A stretch of DNA of 64,000 nt from Luteimonas granuli (GTDB taxonomy: Bacteria; Pseudomonadota; Gammaproteobacteria; Xanthomonadales; Xanthomonadaceae), in assembly GCF_007795095.1 (NCBI RefSeq), contig NZ_CP042218.1, positions 1,364,001 to 1,428,000 on the forward strand, given 5' to 3'. Position 1 is the stretch's first letter; every line of letters starts with the position of its first letter. The notes below the pieces were generated by a model. That model did no database searches. It saw only the letters and a program-made list of their open reading frames with translations, and had not been told where the DNA came from. This document shows positions 18,377 to 26,793 of the stretch, in pieces. Made by a program: the position numbers and the translations under genes.

Positions 18377-18859
18377 ATGTCCCGCCCCACCCTCCTCCTG
18401 ATTTCCCTTCTCCCCATCCTCGCGTTCGCCCAGCCAGTGGCCGAACCAGCCCCGGTGGCCAGGACGTTCCAGGACCCCGCCCTGGACTGGGGTCCCTGCC
18501 CGGCGTTCATGCCTGAAGGCTGCGCCATCGCGGTCCTCCAGGGCGACCCGTCCCGGAACAACGCCGACGTCTTTTTCAAGGTCCCGGGCAAGACCGACAT
18601 TCCGCGGCATTGGCATACGTCCGCGGAGCACATGGTGCTCGTGTCGGGGAAGCTCCACGTGACCTATGACGGCCATGCAGCGACCGTGCTGGATGTCGGG
18701 ACGTTTGCGCATGGCCCCGCCGAACTGCCGCACAAGGCATCCTGCGTCTCGGACGAGCCCTGCGTGCTGGCGATCGCATTCGAATTGCCGGTGGACGCGT
18801 TCGCCAGCGACAGCGACACTCCCGACGACAGCGACCATGACCCCGACCGCGACGAGTAG
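18377..18859 (+). CDS. exported cupin-domain protein
   Basis: A 160-residue protein with a signal peptide (about 1-18) and one small cupin domain. IPRHWHTSAEHMVLVSGKL carries the first cupin motif with three His, and the second motif region is FAHGPAELPHKASC. The acidic C-terminus (DSDTPDDSDHDPDRDE) is low complexity. The His cluster should bind a divalent metal. No enzymatic role can be assigned. It is followed after 43 bases by the GFA gene and may be co-transcribed with it. Confidence 0.8.
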   Translation: MSRPTLLLISLLPILAFAQPVAEPAPVARTFQDPALDWGPCPAFMPEGCAIAVLQGDPSRNNADVFFKVPGKTDIPRHWHTSAEHMVLVSGKLHVTYDGHAATVLDVGTFAHGPAELPHKASCVSDEPCVLAIAFELPVDAFASDSDTPDDSDHDPDRDE

Positions 18860-18902
18860 AACGCCTCGGCAGCCTGACGGCCCTTCCCGACCGGAGAACC
18901 CC

Positions 18903-19322
18903 ATGAAAAGCGGCTCCTGCATGTGTGGCGCGATTTCATTCCGGGTGTCCTGCGATCTCAGGCAGCCGGATGCGTGTCATTGCCTGCAGTGCCGCAAATT
19001 CTCGGGGCACTACTTCGTTTCGACGGATGTTCCCCGCAGCGCCCTGCAGATCCACGGTGCCGAACACATCACCTGGTTCCAGTCCTCCGAGCGCGTCCGG
19101 CGCGGGTTCTGCTCGATCTGCGGCTGTTCGATGTTCTTCGATCCGCCCGCGAAGGACTGGATCGGCATCGCCATGGGCGCTATCGACGGTGCCAGCGGGA
19201 CCTCCACGGAGCTGCACGTTTTCGTGGTCGAGAAGGGCGACTACTACGGGATCACCGACGGGCTTCCCCAGTACGACCGGCTGCCCCTGCCGCCGACGAT
19301 GCCGGCTCCGGCTCCGGCCTGA
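18903..19322 (+). CDS. GFA family (formaldehyde-activating enzyme-like) zinc protein
   Basis: A 139-residue cytosolic protein of the GFA/CENP-V fold. Zinc ligands are visible as Cys6, Cys8, Cys25, Cys27, Cys30, Cys70, Cys73 and Cys75 (GSCMCG, CHCLQC, CSICGC). The family was named for glutathione-dependent formaldehyde-activating enzyme, but most members have unproven function, so a link to the frmR-adhC-fghA operon at the left end is only suggestive. The start is the ATG at 18903; longer in-frame readings overlap the cupin gene. It has the normal length for the family. Confidence 0.88.
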   Translation: MKSGSCMCGAISFRVSCDLRQPDACHCLQCRKFSGHYFVSTDVPRSALQIHGAEHITWFQSSERVRRGFCSICGCSMFFDPPAKDWIGIAMGAIDGASGTSTELHVFVVEKGDYYGITDGLPQYDRLPLPPTMPAPAPA

Positions 19323-19471
19323 CGCTCCATTCACGCCGCGCTGCCGCGCGCCTTGCCATAACGGGCGCCAGCACGCCGGGGCGTATCATCGGCCGCGGCG
19401 TGCGCCTCCCCTCCCATGTGGCGCAGCCTCGTCTCTCTGCACATGCCCCCATTCCTTTCCGGAGTCAACGC

Positions 19472-20085
19472 ATGAACATCAAACTTCCCCTCCTGACCGC
19501 CGCCTGCGCGCTGGCCCTGTCGGCCTGCGGTGACCGGCCCGCGACTCCCGCCGCTCCCGCCGCCCCGGCTGCCGCGCCGCCTGCGGCGGCTCCTGCCGAA
19601 ACCCCTCCCGCCCAGACGCCTCCGGCCACGCCGGCCGAAGCAAGCACCCCGGCCGACGCCTCCAAAGCGCCTGCGCAGGGCAGCAAGGAGGCCGTGGTCA
19701 GCAACTGCGCGACCGAGATCGAAGGCAACGATGCGATGCAGTACAACGTGAACTCCATCACCGTCCCCGCCTCGTGCACCGAGTTCACGATCACGCTCAA
19801 GCACGTCGGCAAGATGCCGGTCGCGGCCATGGGTCACAACGTGGTGATCACCACGGCGGACGACATGAGCAAGGTGGTCGCCGACGGCATGGCGGCGGGC
19901 CTGGATGCAGGCTATGTCAAGGCCGACGATGATGACGTCATCGCCCATACCGACATGATCGGTGGGGGGAGACGACCTCGGTCACCTTCCCCGTGAGCAA
20001 GATCCAGGGCGACGGCCCCTACAAGTTCTTCTGCAGCTTCCCCGGGCATTCGGCCCTCATGAACGGCGTGATCAGCGTCCAGTAG
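19472..20085 (+). pseudogene. azurin lipoprotein, frameshifted in a G-run
   Basis: Blue-copper electron carrier of the azurin family. The lipobox LALSAC and an Ala/Pro-rich linker (about residues 22-70) precede the cupredoxin domain, as in lipid-modified azurins. The reading frame is intact through NCATEIEGNDAMQYN, GHNVVIT (copper His) and [13 protein letters not shown]. After a run of six G at 19964-19969 it shifts. Restoring one G gives [18 protein letters not shown], then [19 protein letters not shown] and a stop at 20083-20085, which supplies the copper ligands Cys, His and Met. The total of 614 bases is one short of a multiple of three. Everything else is conserved, so a homopolymer sequencing error is as likely as a real mutation. 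The protein would be a candidate electron donor to the adjacent N2O reductase. Confidence 0.85.
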
Positions 20086-20107
20086 GCATCCGCGGACATG
20101 ACGTCGA

Positions 20108-20135
20108 GGCGGGGATCGCGATCCCCGCCTTTTTT
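20108..20135 (+). terminator. strong rho-independent terminator after azurin
   Basis: A perfect 22-base palindrome (20108-20129, GGCGGGGATC / GATCCCCGCC around a CG) is followed by six T. It ends the azurin transcript in the gap before the convergent nos operon. Confidence 0.9.
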
Positions 20136-20172
20136 CATGCGCCGTCGCGCCCTGCCGGCGCGCGCCCCGCAG

Positions 20173-21201
20173 TCATGCCTGGCCCGCCGGTTCACCGCTG
20201 GGGCCGGTCACGCGGCCCGCCGCATCGACGAACCACGCGCGCACCGACGGATGATCCGCGAGCAGCCGCGCGCGGCGCTCCGGCGACAGGATCGACAGCG
20301 TCGTGGAAAGACCATCGGCGAGAGTGGCCCGCGGCGCCGCCACCGACACCGATGCATGGTGGTTCGCGCTGCGGCCGGTCCGCGGGTCCAGCAGATGATG
20401 GATCCGCGGATCGGGACCGAATCGCGTGCCGTAGCCGCCGGAGGTCGCCAGCGCGGAACGCTGGCTTCCGCTGCCCAACGGCAGTTCGAACAGCGTGCGA
20501 CCCGGTGCGGCGGGATCAGCGACGGCGGCGCGCCAGGGACCGCCTTCCGGACGCTGGCCGAGCGCGCGCCCTTCCCCCAGGTCGATCAGCACATCGTCGA
20601 ATCCCTCGGCCTGCAGGAGCTCGGCGACACGGTCTGTAATGAAACCCTGCGCCACGCCGTTCAGGGTGATCGCCGCGCCGGGGCGTCCCAGGCGTATCCG
20701 GCCCGGCTCCACTTCGACGTCGGCGAAGCCCACACGCTGGCGCGCCCGGCCGATCGCCAGGGCCGACGGGCCGAACGGCGATGCATCCGGCCTGGAGAAA
20801 TGGTCGATATACAGCCGCAGGAGCGGCTGGACGGTGGGGTCGAATGCGCCGCCGCTGGCCTGCGCCAGCGAAAGCCCGAACGACAGGAGTTCGACCAGTT
20901 CGGCCGGCGGATCGTCCAGCCGACCCGTGGCGTTGAGGCGGGACAGGGCCGAGTCCGTCCGGTACAGGCTGAACACCGATTCCAGCCGATCGATCTCCGC
21001 CAGGCAGCGGTCGATCATCGCCTGCGCATGCGGGCGGTCCGGGTGGACCAGCGTCATCGAGGCCAGGGCACCCAGCGCCACGCCCTTCCAGATGGTCGGG
21101 ACCGGCGCCGCCGCCGGCCCGGTGAGTGCACGCCCGAACGGCATCGACCCCAGTACCGCGCCGGTGGCGGCGATCGAGAGAAAGCGTCGGCGATCCAGCA
21201 T
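20173..21201 (-). CDS. apbE: FAD:protein FMN transferase (ApbE/NosX-like)
   Basis: Periplasmic flavin transferase that attaches FMN to a Thr in target proteins; here the partner is almost certainly NosR of the same operon. It has 342 residues from the ATG at 21201. The N-terminus, LDRRRFLSIAATGAV, is a twin-arginine export signal. Characteristic motifs are GGAFDPTVQPL, NGVAQGFITDRV, LIDLGEGRALG (usually GG.....G), HHLLDPRTGRSA and DGLSTTL (Mg-binding Asp). An in-frame extension upstream overlaps nosL and is not used. A ribosome site (GAGGAACGG) precedes the ATG in the 10-base gap after nosL. Confidence 0.92.
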   Translation of the reverse strand: MLDRRRFLSIAATGAVLGSMPFGRALTGPAAAPVPTIWKGVALGALASMTLVHPDRPHAQAMIDRCLAEIDRLESVFSLYRTDSALSRLNATGRLDDPPAELVELLSFGLSLAQASGGAFDPTVQPLLRLYIDHFSRPDASPFGPSALAIGRARQRVGFADVEVEPGRIRLGRPGAAITLNGVAQGFITDRVAELLQAEGFDDVLIDLGEGRALGQRPEGGPWRAAVADPAAPGRTLFELPLGSGSQRSALATSGGYGTRFGPDPRIHHLLDPRTGRSANHHASVSVAAPRATLADGLSTTLSILSPERRARLLADHPSVRAWFVDAAGRVTGPSGEPAGQA

Positions 21202-21211
21202 GACCCGTTCC

Positions 21212-21760
21212 TCAGTGTTCGTGCTCGCGCTCCGGCATGGAGGATGGCAGATCCACCGGGCCGAGCACGTAGGCATCGGGAATGTCGTCGAGTCGGACGA
21301 TACGCCCGCCGTGCGTGGCGCGGAACGCCTCGGCCGCCGACTCCGTGGCGAAGGGCACCGCCTCGGGCGCCCCCATGCCGCCGCGCATGGAACTGTCGAC
21401 CACGTACCAGGCGGCGCGCGCGTCCACCCAGGCACCCGCCTCCGGCTGGTCCCAGTTGCTCGCCCGGCCCATGTCGTTGACGTAGACCGCTGCCACGTCC
21501 CGGGGCTCTTCGGGAAGGCGCAGGAAGGCGATGGTGTCGCGGACGGACGAGAACCAGATCGGACCATCCCGGCTCTTCAGGTGGATCTGCCCCTTCGGGC
21601 CTTCATGGTCGGCGAGCAGCATTCCGCAGTAGTGGCCGGTCGCCTCGTCGGAGACTTCGGCGGGCGCGGGCGGAGGGCTCTCCGGCGCGGCCCTCTCGCA
21701 GGCGGTGGAGAGCAGGATCGCGAGGCCGACCGCGGCCCAGGTCATCCCGACAGTCTTCAT
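21212..21760 (-). CDS. nosL: NosL copper-chaperone lipoprotein
   Basis: Outer-membrane or periplasm-anchored copper(I)-binding lipoprotein that supplies copper to N2O reductase. It has 182 residues; the lipobox LLSTAC gives lipidated Cys21. The conserved copper-site motif is HYCGMLL (Cys45, Met47). Other family segments are ASNWDQPEAGAWVDARAAWYVVDSS and the FATESAAEAF motif. A His-containing C-terminus (EREHEH) may add a metal site. Its ATG overlaps the nosY stop by four bases, indicating translational coupling. Confidence 0.95.
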   Translation of the reverse strand: MKTVGMTWAAVGLAILLSTACERAAPESPPPAPAEVSDEATGHYCGMLLADHEGPKGQIHLKSRDGPIWFSSVRDTIAFLRLPEEPRDVAAVYVNDMGRASNWDQPEAGAWVDARAAWYVVDSSMRGGMGAPEAVPFATESAAEAFRATHGGRIVRLDDIPDAYVLGPVDLPSSMPEREHEH

Positions 21761-22581
21761 ATCGGCCTCCTCCTGAATGCGAGCACCGCGAACGCCAGCG
21801 GGATGACCACCCAGGCGGCGAGCACCGCGAGCAGGACGGCCGGCGGCTGCGACGCCGCATTGCCGGGACCGGCCAGGCCGCTGTAGACGGCCACGCTGTC
21901 GCTCGCGGTCATGTTGAAGATCCGGTAGACGTCCGCCGGATTGAGCAGCAGCAGGACGTCCAGCACACCCTGGGTCACGCGCTGCCCCTGGTCCGCCACC
22001 AGGATGCCCAGCAGGGCCGTATCGTAGAGCAGTACGAAGAACAGCCAGATGCCGACCGCCAGACCGGCCGCGGTCGCTCGCTCGCGCACGATGGCGCTCG
22101 CCAGCACGCCCATCGACACGAAGGCCGCACCCAGCATGATCGACGTGGCCACCATCGTCGCGAAGGCGCCCCAGGCGGGCGCGCCGGTTTCACTGCCCGC
22201 CGCCAGCGCGCCTGCCGCGACGCCGTAACCGAGCAGCGTGGCGACGCCCAGGATGCCGACCTGGCCCAGGGCCTTGCCGACGATGACCTGCCAGCGCGCC
22301 ACCGGGTACGACAGGAGCAGCATCAGCGTGCCGCGTTCCTGCTCGCCCACGATCGCGTCGAAGGACAGCAGCAGGGCGATCAGGGGCACCAGGAAGATCG
22401 TGAGACTGGCCAGGCTGACGACGACGACCGCGAGCGGATCGGCCTTGACGGCCCCGGTGGGGGCACTCCCCAGCAGCACCAGCGACAGCGACAGCGCGGC
22501 CAGCAGCAGCGTGGTCGCCACCACCCAGCGGTTGCGCAGCCCGGCCCGGACCTCCTGCATCGCGAGTTTCAGCACGTTCAT
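21757..22581 (-). CDS. nosY: NosY ABC transporter permease
   Basis: Membrane component of the NosDFY ABC complex needed to mature the Cu-S centre of NosZ. It has 274 residues and six predicted membrane segments; EQERGTLMLLLSYPVARWQV is the conserved cytosolic coupling segment of this permease family. It overlaps nosF upstream and nosL downstream by ATGA junctions. The start at 22581 gives MNVLKLAMQEVRAGLRNRWV, matching the family N-terminus. Confidence 0.94.
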   Translation of the reverse strand: MNVLKLAMQEVRAGLRNRWVVATTLLLAALSLSLVLLGSAPTGAVKADPLAVVVVSLASLTIFLVPLIALLLSFDAIVGEQERGTLMLLLSYPVARWQVIVGKALGQVGILGVATLLGYGVAAGALAAGSETGAPAWGAFATMVATSIMLGAAFVSMGVLASAIVRERATAAGLAVGIWLFFVLLYDTALLGILVADQGQRVTQGVLDVLLLLNPADVYRIFNMTASDSVAVYSGLAGPGNAASQPPAVLLAVLAAWVVIPLAFAVLAFRRRPI

Positions 22582-23499
22582 GCCGCGGCCGCCTCCTGCT
22601 GGACCAGGTGCCGGTAAAGATCCTCGAGTCCGGGCGTCGCGATGTCGATGTCCTCGACTTCCTCCATCGCCGCCAGCGCCCGCAGTGCCGCCATCTTTTC
22701 CGTCGCCGGCACGCTGAGCACGAGCGCGCCATCGCTGCGCGCGGTGCACTCGCTCCCTGCGGGCAGCCTTTCGAGCACCCGCGCCGCCTCCCCTTCGCGT
22801 ACGCGCAGCCTCATCCCGGCGTCCGGCACCATCCCCTCGCGCAACTCTTCGAGGGTGCCTGCCGCCAGCAGGCTGCCCCGATGCATGACCGCGACCCGAT
22901 CCACCCGGTTCTCGACCTCGGCCAGGGCATGGGTACAGACCAGCACCGTGGCACCGCTGCCGCGCAGCATGTCGATGGTGTTGAACACGTCGATCCTGGA
23001 GGCGGGATCCAGGCCGCTGGTCGGCTCGTCGAACAGCAGCAGCCGCGGCTCGCCGATCAGGGCCTGGGCGATCCCCAGCCGCTGGCGCATGCCCTTGGAA
23101 TACGTCGAAACCCGGCGGTCCGCCGCGTCCGCGATGCCCACCATGGACAGCAGCTCGCGGTTCCGGCGCGGCGAGTGGCGCTTCCAGTCCGGCATAGAAC
23201 GACATCAGTTCATTGCCGGTCATCGCGCCGTGGAAGGCGACGTTCTCGGGCAGGAAGCCGAGGGTGCGCCGCGCTTCGGCACCTCGCGCGCCGGCTGGAT
23301 CGACGCCCGCCACGCGCACCAGGCCCTCGTCGGGCCGGACGAGCCCGAGCAGGAGCTTGATCAGGGTTGTCTTGCCGGCGCCGTTGTGGCCGACAAGGGC
23401 GGTGGCCTCGCCGGCATGCAGGGCCAGGGTGACGTCGCGGACGGCGCTCACGTCGCCATATCGCCGCGTCACATCGCTCCACTGCGCAATGACGCTCAT
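22578..23499 (-). pseudogene. nosF: NosF ABC ATPase, frameshifted by one base
   Basis: ATPase partner of NosY. The first part (from ATG 23499) has Walker A GHNGAGKTT and the Q-loop region LGFLPENVAFHGAMTGNELMSFYAGL. The rest is in another frame: HSPRRNRELLSMVGIADAADRRV, the signature YSKGMRQRL, Walker B LLLFDEPTSGLDP, then the regulatory C-terminus ending EAAAA. Removing one C from the CC at 23184-23185 joins the two frames exactly at YAGL-KRHSPRR, giving about 306 residues. The 922-base span is one more than a multiple of three. Both ATGA junctions with nosD and nosY are intact and no other defect is seen, so an assembly indel is plausible. If real, NosZ maturation would be impaired. Confidence 0.88.
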
Positions 23500-24758
23500 C
23501 GCGAAACATCCCCGGGCATCCGCGGCGGACGCATGAGGGGCGCACTGTCCACGACGCCGCCCGGATACAGGGCCGGGAAACGCGCCTGCGCCCAGCGCAC
23601 CATCTGCACCGCGGGGCTGCTGGTCAGCACCTTGGCCTGCGGCAGGGTCCACAGGATCTCGTCCATCACGTCGTTGGGGCGATACGGCCGGTCGGCGATG
23701 CCGTCGCCATCCAGGTCATAGGCCGGATTGTCGCTCCAGTAGTTGCCCCGGCCTTCCGAAGCCCAGTCCAGGTAGCGCGTCCCCACGTACTTGACCTGCA
23801 TCCGGTTGGCCACGAACGCATTGCCGGCCATCGTGTTGCCCTCCGAGCCGGCGGTGAAGTGGATGCCGATCGGGCAGCCCTCGAACCAGTTCTCGACGAT
23901 CCTGTTCGCATTGGCGTTGTAGACGAAGACACATTTCTCCCCGCCCCCCAGGACGGTGTTACCGATCACCTGCGAGCCGTTGGTGGCGTTCAACATCAGG
24001 CCGTGGTCCCTGTCGTTGACGGAGACGTTTCCACGGATCTCCAGTCGCTCCGAAAACATGATGGCCCAGCCGACGTGGTTGCCCCGGGACCTGTTGCCGA
24101 CGATCCGGCTGTCGTGGGTATACATGTAGTGGATCGCGAAGCGCAGGTCCGAGAACGTGTTGTCCTCGAACGTGTTCTGCCTGCTGACCCTGACGTAGAT
24201 GCCGTCGCGGCCATGGCTGACGGTGTTGCCGATCACTTCGGCGCCGGGGGCGTTCCAGATCGAGACCCCGTTGCCGGCCTCGGCCATGCGCAGGTCCCTG
24301 CGCCCGGTGATGACGTTGCCCTGCACGATCGAGCCGCCGGCACCGTGCAGGTAAACGCCGAACAGGTTGTCGACCAGATGGTTCTTTCGCACATCCGCCC
24401 GCGGCGCCGATTCCTGCACGAGGATCGCCGAATCCATCGCCGCCAGGTCGACGCCGGACCCGGTGACCTCCAGCTCGTGTACGCGGACATCCGGGGCCGT
24501 GATGGTGATCACGCTGCCTGCGCCGGGCCCGGCCAGCACGGCGCCGGGCTCGCCGATGAGCGAAAGCGTCCTGTCGATGACGACCGGGCCGGCATGCCGC
24601 CCCGGCGCCAGGCGGATGATGTCGCCTGGCGCCGCAGCCTCGACGACCGGCTGCAGCGGTGTGCCCGGCGTCACCCGGTGCTCGGCGGCAAGCACCTGCG
24701 CGGACGCCATCGTGCAGACCGTGATGACGAGGCGCGCGAGGTGGTACCTGCGTGGCAT
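23496..24758 (-). CDS. nosD: NosD periplasmic copper-site maturation protein
   Basis: Periplasmic right-handed beta-helix protein of 420 residues acting with NosFY in NosZ copper-cluster assembly. The signal peptide is about residues 1-24 (ends AQVLAA). Multiple parallel beta-helix (CASH-type) repeats run from about 90 to 320, with N-G-N ladder motifs such as IVQGNVITG, EVIGNTVSHG, RIVGNRSRGN and NRIVENWF. The NosD C-terminal signature NYWSDNPAYDLDGDGIADRPYRPNDVMDEILW is present. It begins four bases after nosZ and ends in an ATGA overlap with nosF. Confidence 0.96.
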   Translation of the reverse strand: MPRRYHLARLVITVCTMASAQVLAAEHRVTPGTPLQPVVEAAAPGDIIRLAPGRHAGPVVIDRTLSLIGEPGAVLAGPGAGSVITITAPDVRVHELEVTGSGVDLAAMDSAILVQESAPRADVRKNHLVDNLFGVYLHGAGGSIVQGNVITGRRDLRMAEAGNGVSIWNAPGAEVIGNTVSHGRDGIYVRVSRQNTFEDNTFSDLRFAIHYMYTHDSRIVGNRSRGNHVGWAIMFSERLEIRGNVSVNDRDHGLMLNATNGSQVIGNTVLGGGEKCVFVYNANANRIVENWFEGCPIGIHFTAGSEGNTMAGNAFVANRMQVKYVGTRYLDWASEGRGNYWSDNPAYDLDGDGIADRPYRPNDVMDEILWTLPQAKVLTSSPAVQMVRWAQARFPALYPGGVVDSAPLMRPPRMPGDVSR

Positions 24759-24762
24759 CCGC

Positions 24763-26751
24763 CTAGGCCTCGACCAGCATCCGCCCCTTCATCTCCATAT
24801 GCATCGCATGGCAGAACCACTGGCAGTAGTACCAGTAGACGCCGGGGCGGTCGGCAACGAAGGTCACCGAGGCCGTCGCCTGCGGAGCGACTTCCATCGC
24901 GATGCCGTAGTTGACGATGGTGAACCCGTGCGTCAGGTCCTCCACCGTGTCGTTGTTGGTCACGTAGACCGTCACTTCATCGCCGCGCTTGACCTTGAAC
25001 TCGGTCAGGCTGAACGTCGGCGCGACCGAGGTCATGTAGACGCGGACCTTGTTGCCGTCGCGTATCACCTGGGCGGCGGCGGCGAGGTTGACGCCATCCG
25101 CCTCGGCCTGCCTCCGCGCGTCCTCGAAGATGGGGTCGTTGCGGTCCCAGACATGGACCGGGTTGACCTTCGATCGGTGGATGATCTCGATGTCGTGCGG
25201 CTCGGCGAACGAAGGGCCGTCGTGGACCAGGACCATCTCGTCGCCGGAGATGTCGATCAGCTGGTCGTTCTCGGGCTTCAGCGGACCCACGTTGAGGAAC
25301 CGGTCCTTGGAGAACTTGTTCAGCGACATCAGCCACTTCCCGTCGGCCTCGTTGCTCTCGCCCATCGAGGTGTGGTTGTGGCCCGGCTGGTAATGCACGT
25401 CGAGCTTCTGGATGATCGGGTCGACGTCTTCGCCGTTGAACGCCCGCACCGCCTTCTCGATGTTCCACTTGACGATCTGGCTGTCGATGAACAGGGTCGT
25501 GTAGGCATTGCCGCGGCCGTCGAACGCGGTATGCAGCGGACCCAGGCCGAGTTCCGGTTCCGCCACGACCGTGTCGCGCGGCTCGATCCTGCCGGCGAAG
25601 AGATCCGGGAACTTGCGTACGTCGAACACGGTGCAGGTCGGCGACAGCTTGCCGTTCGCGACCGCGTAGATGCCGTCGGGTGCCGTGTTCATGCCGTGCG
25701 GGCTGTTGGACACCGGCACATAACGGGTATACGGCGAACCCATGTCCTTGCGACCGTCGAGAACCGGAACGCCCCCGATCATCTGCGCCTTGCCATCCCT
25801 GACCGCGGCCTCGATCGCCTTGATGTCGAAGATCGTAACCCAGTCCTGCTCGGCCGACGTCATTTCCGCGAGCGTCACGCCTTCCTCGGAGTTGTAGCAG
25901 GTGGAGAAGGCATACAGCCCCTGGTAATCGCAGTCGACGTTGTCCAGGTTGCCGCTGACGATGATCTGCCAGGCGACCTGCATCGTCTCGCCATCGACCG
26001 CGGTGAACATGCTCCGGTATTCCTTCGTGTTCTCCAGGTCCGAGCCGTCGTTGGGGATCGGAACGCTGTCCTCGCCGTTGCAGAACAGGTAGCCGGTCTT
26101 CGGGAATTTCTGCAGGCGCATGCCGTGGACCGTGTGCTGGTTCGGCAGCTCGAGGATCTTGTCGCACTTCATGACGTCGCAGCGGATGCGCGCCACCCGC
26201 GTGTTGGCCTTGTCGTTCACGTACACGTAGCGGCCGTCGTGGGCGCCACCGGTGAACGACATGTGCGGATGGTGCAGATCGCCGTTGACGTACGTGCCGC
26301 CGTGGCGCTCGAGGTACTTCCTCGTCTCCGGGGTCAGTCCTTCGGTAAGGACCTTGAGGCTTTCGTTGGTCTGACCCCAACCGGTGGCGCTGCAGCGGTT
26401 GAACACCGGGATCCGCATCAGCACGCGCATCGAAGGCATGCCCAGGATGCGCAGTTCTCCGCTCTGGCCGCCCGACAGGAAGCCGTAGTACTCGTCGAGT
26501 TCTCCCGGTGCGATATGCGCCTTGGCCAGGGCGGCCGACGCGCCCGTCCTGCCGCCGGCAGGTGCGGAGCCGGCTGGCTGGGCGGTCCCGTTGCCCGGCG
26601 CGCTCCTGTCCCCGCAGCCCGTCAGCAGGCCGGTTGCCACGGCACCCGCGGCCAGCGTCACGCCGCCCGTCAGCACCGCCCTTCTGCCTGAATCCGTTAC
26701 CGCAGGCTCGTCGGCCGCCTGGTGGATCGATCTGTTCTTGTCGTCAGCCAT
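24763..26751 (-). CDS. nosZ: nitrous oxide reductase, clade I (Tat-exported)
   Basis: Periplasmic multicopper enzyme reducing N2O to N2. The start is the ATG at 26751 because a GGAG site lies eight bases upstream; a GTG six bases earlier is too close to that site. It has 662 residues. The Tat signal contains [10 protein letters not shown] near residue 20, which marks clade I NosZ. The beta-propeller carries the CuZ histidines (for example [20 protein letters not shown]). The C-terminal cupredoxin has the CuA site Cys643, Cys647, His651 and Met654. The likely donors, cytochrome c4 and azurin, are encoded nearby. It is preceded by nosR with a 42-base gap. Confidence 0.98.
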   Translation of the reverse strand: MADDKNRSIHQAADEPAVTDSGRRAVLTGGVTLAAGAVATGLLTGCGDRSAPGNGTAQPAGSAPAGGRTGASAALAKAHIAPGELDEYYGFLSGGQSGELRILGMPSMRVLMRIPVFNRCSATGWGQTNESLKVLTEGLTPETRKYLERHGGTYVNGDLHHPHMSFTGGAHDGRYVYVNDKANTRVARIRCDVMKCDKILELPNQHTVHGMRLQKFPKTGYLFCNGEDSVPIPNDGSDLENTKEYRSMFTAVDGETMQVAWQIIVSGNLDNVDCDYQGLYAFSTCYNSEEGVTLAEMTSAEQDWVTIFDIKAIEAAVRDGKAQMIGGVPVLDGRKDMGSPYTRYVPVSNSPHGMNTAPDGIYAVANGKLSPTCTVFDVRKFPDLFAGRIEPRDTVVAEPELGLGPLHTAFDGRGNAYTTLFIDSQIVKWNIEKAVRAFNGEDVDPIIQKLDVHYQPGHNHTSMGESNEADGKWLMSLNKFSKDRFLNVGPLKPENDQLIDISGDEMVLVHDGPSFAEPHDIEIIHRSKVNPVHVWDRNDPIFEDARRQAEADGVNLAAAAQVIRDGNKVRVYMTSVAPTFSLTEFKVKRGDEVTVYVTNNDTVEDLTHGFTIVNYGIAMEVAPQATASVTFVADRPGVYWYYCQWFCHAMHMEMKGRMLVEA

Positions 26752-26793
26752 CTTCACTTCTCCACTCTGGAAATCGTTCCATGCGCAGCAGGC

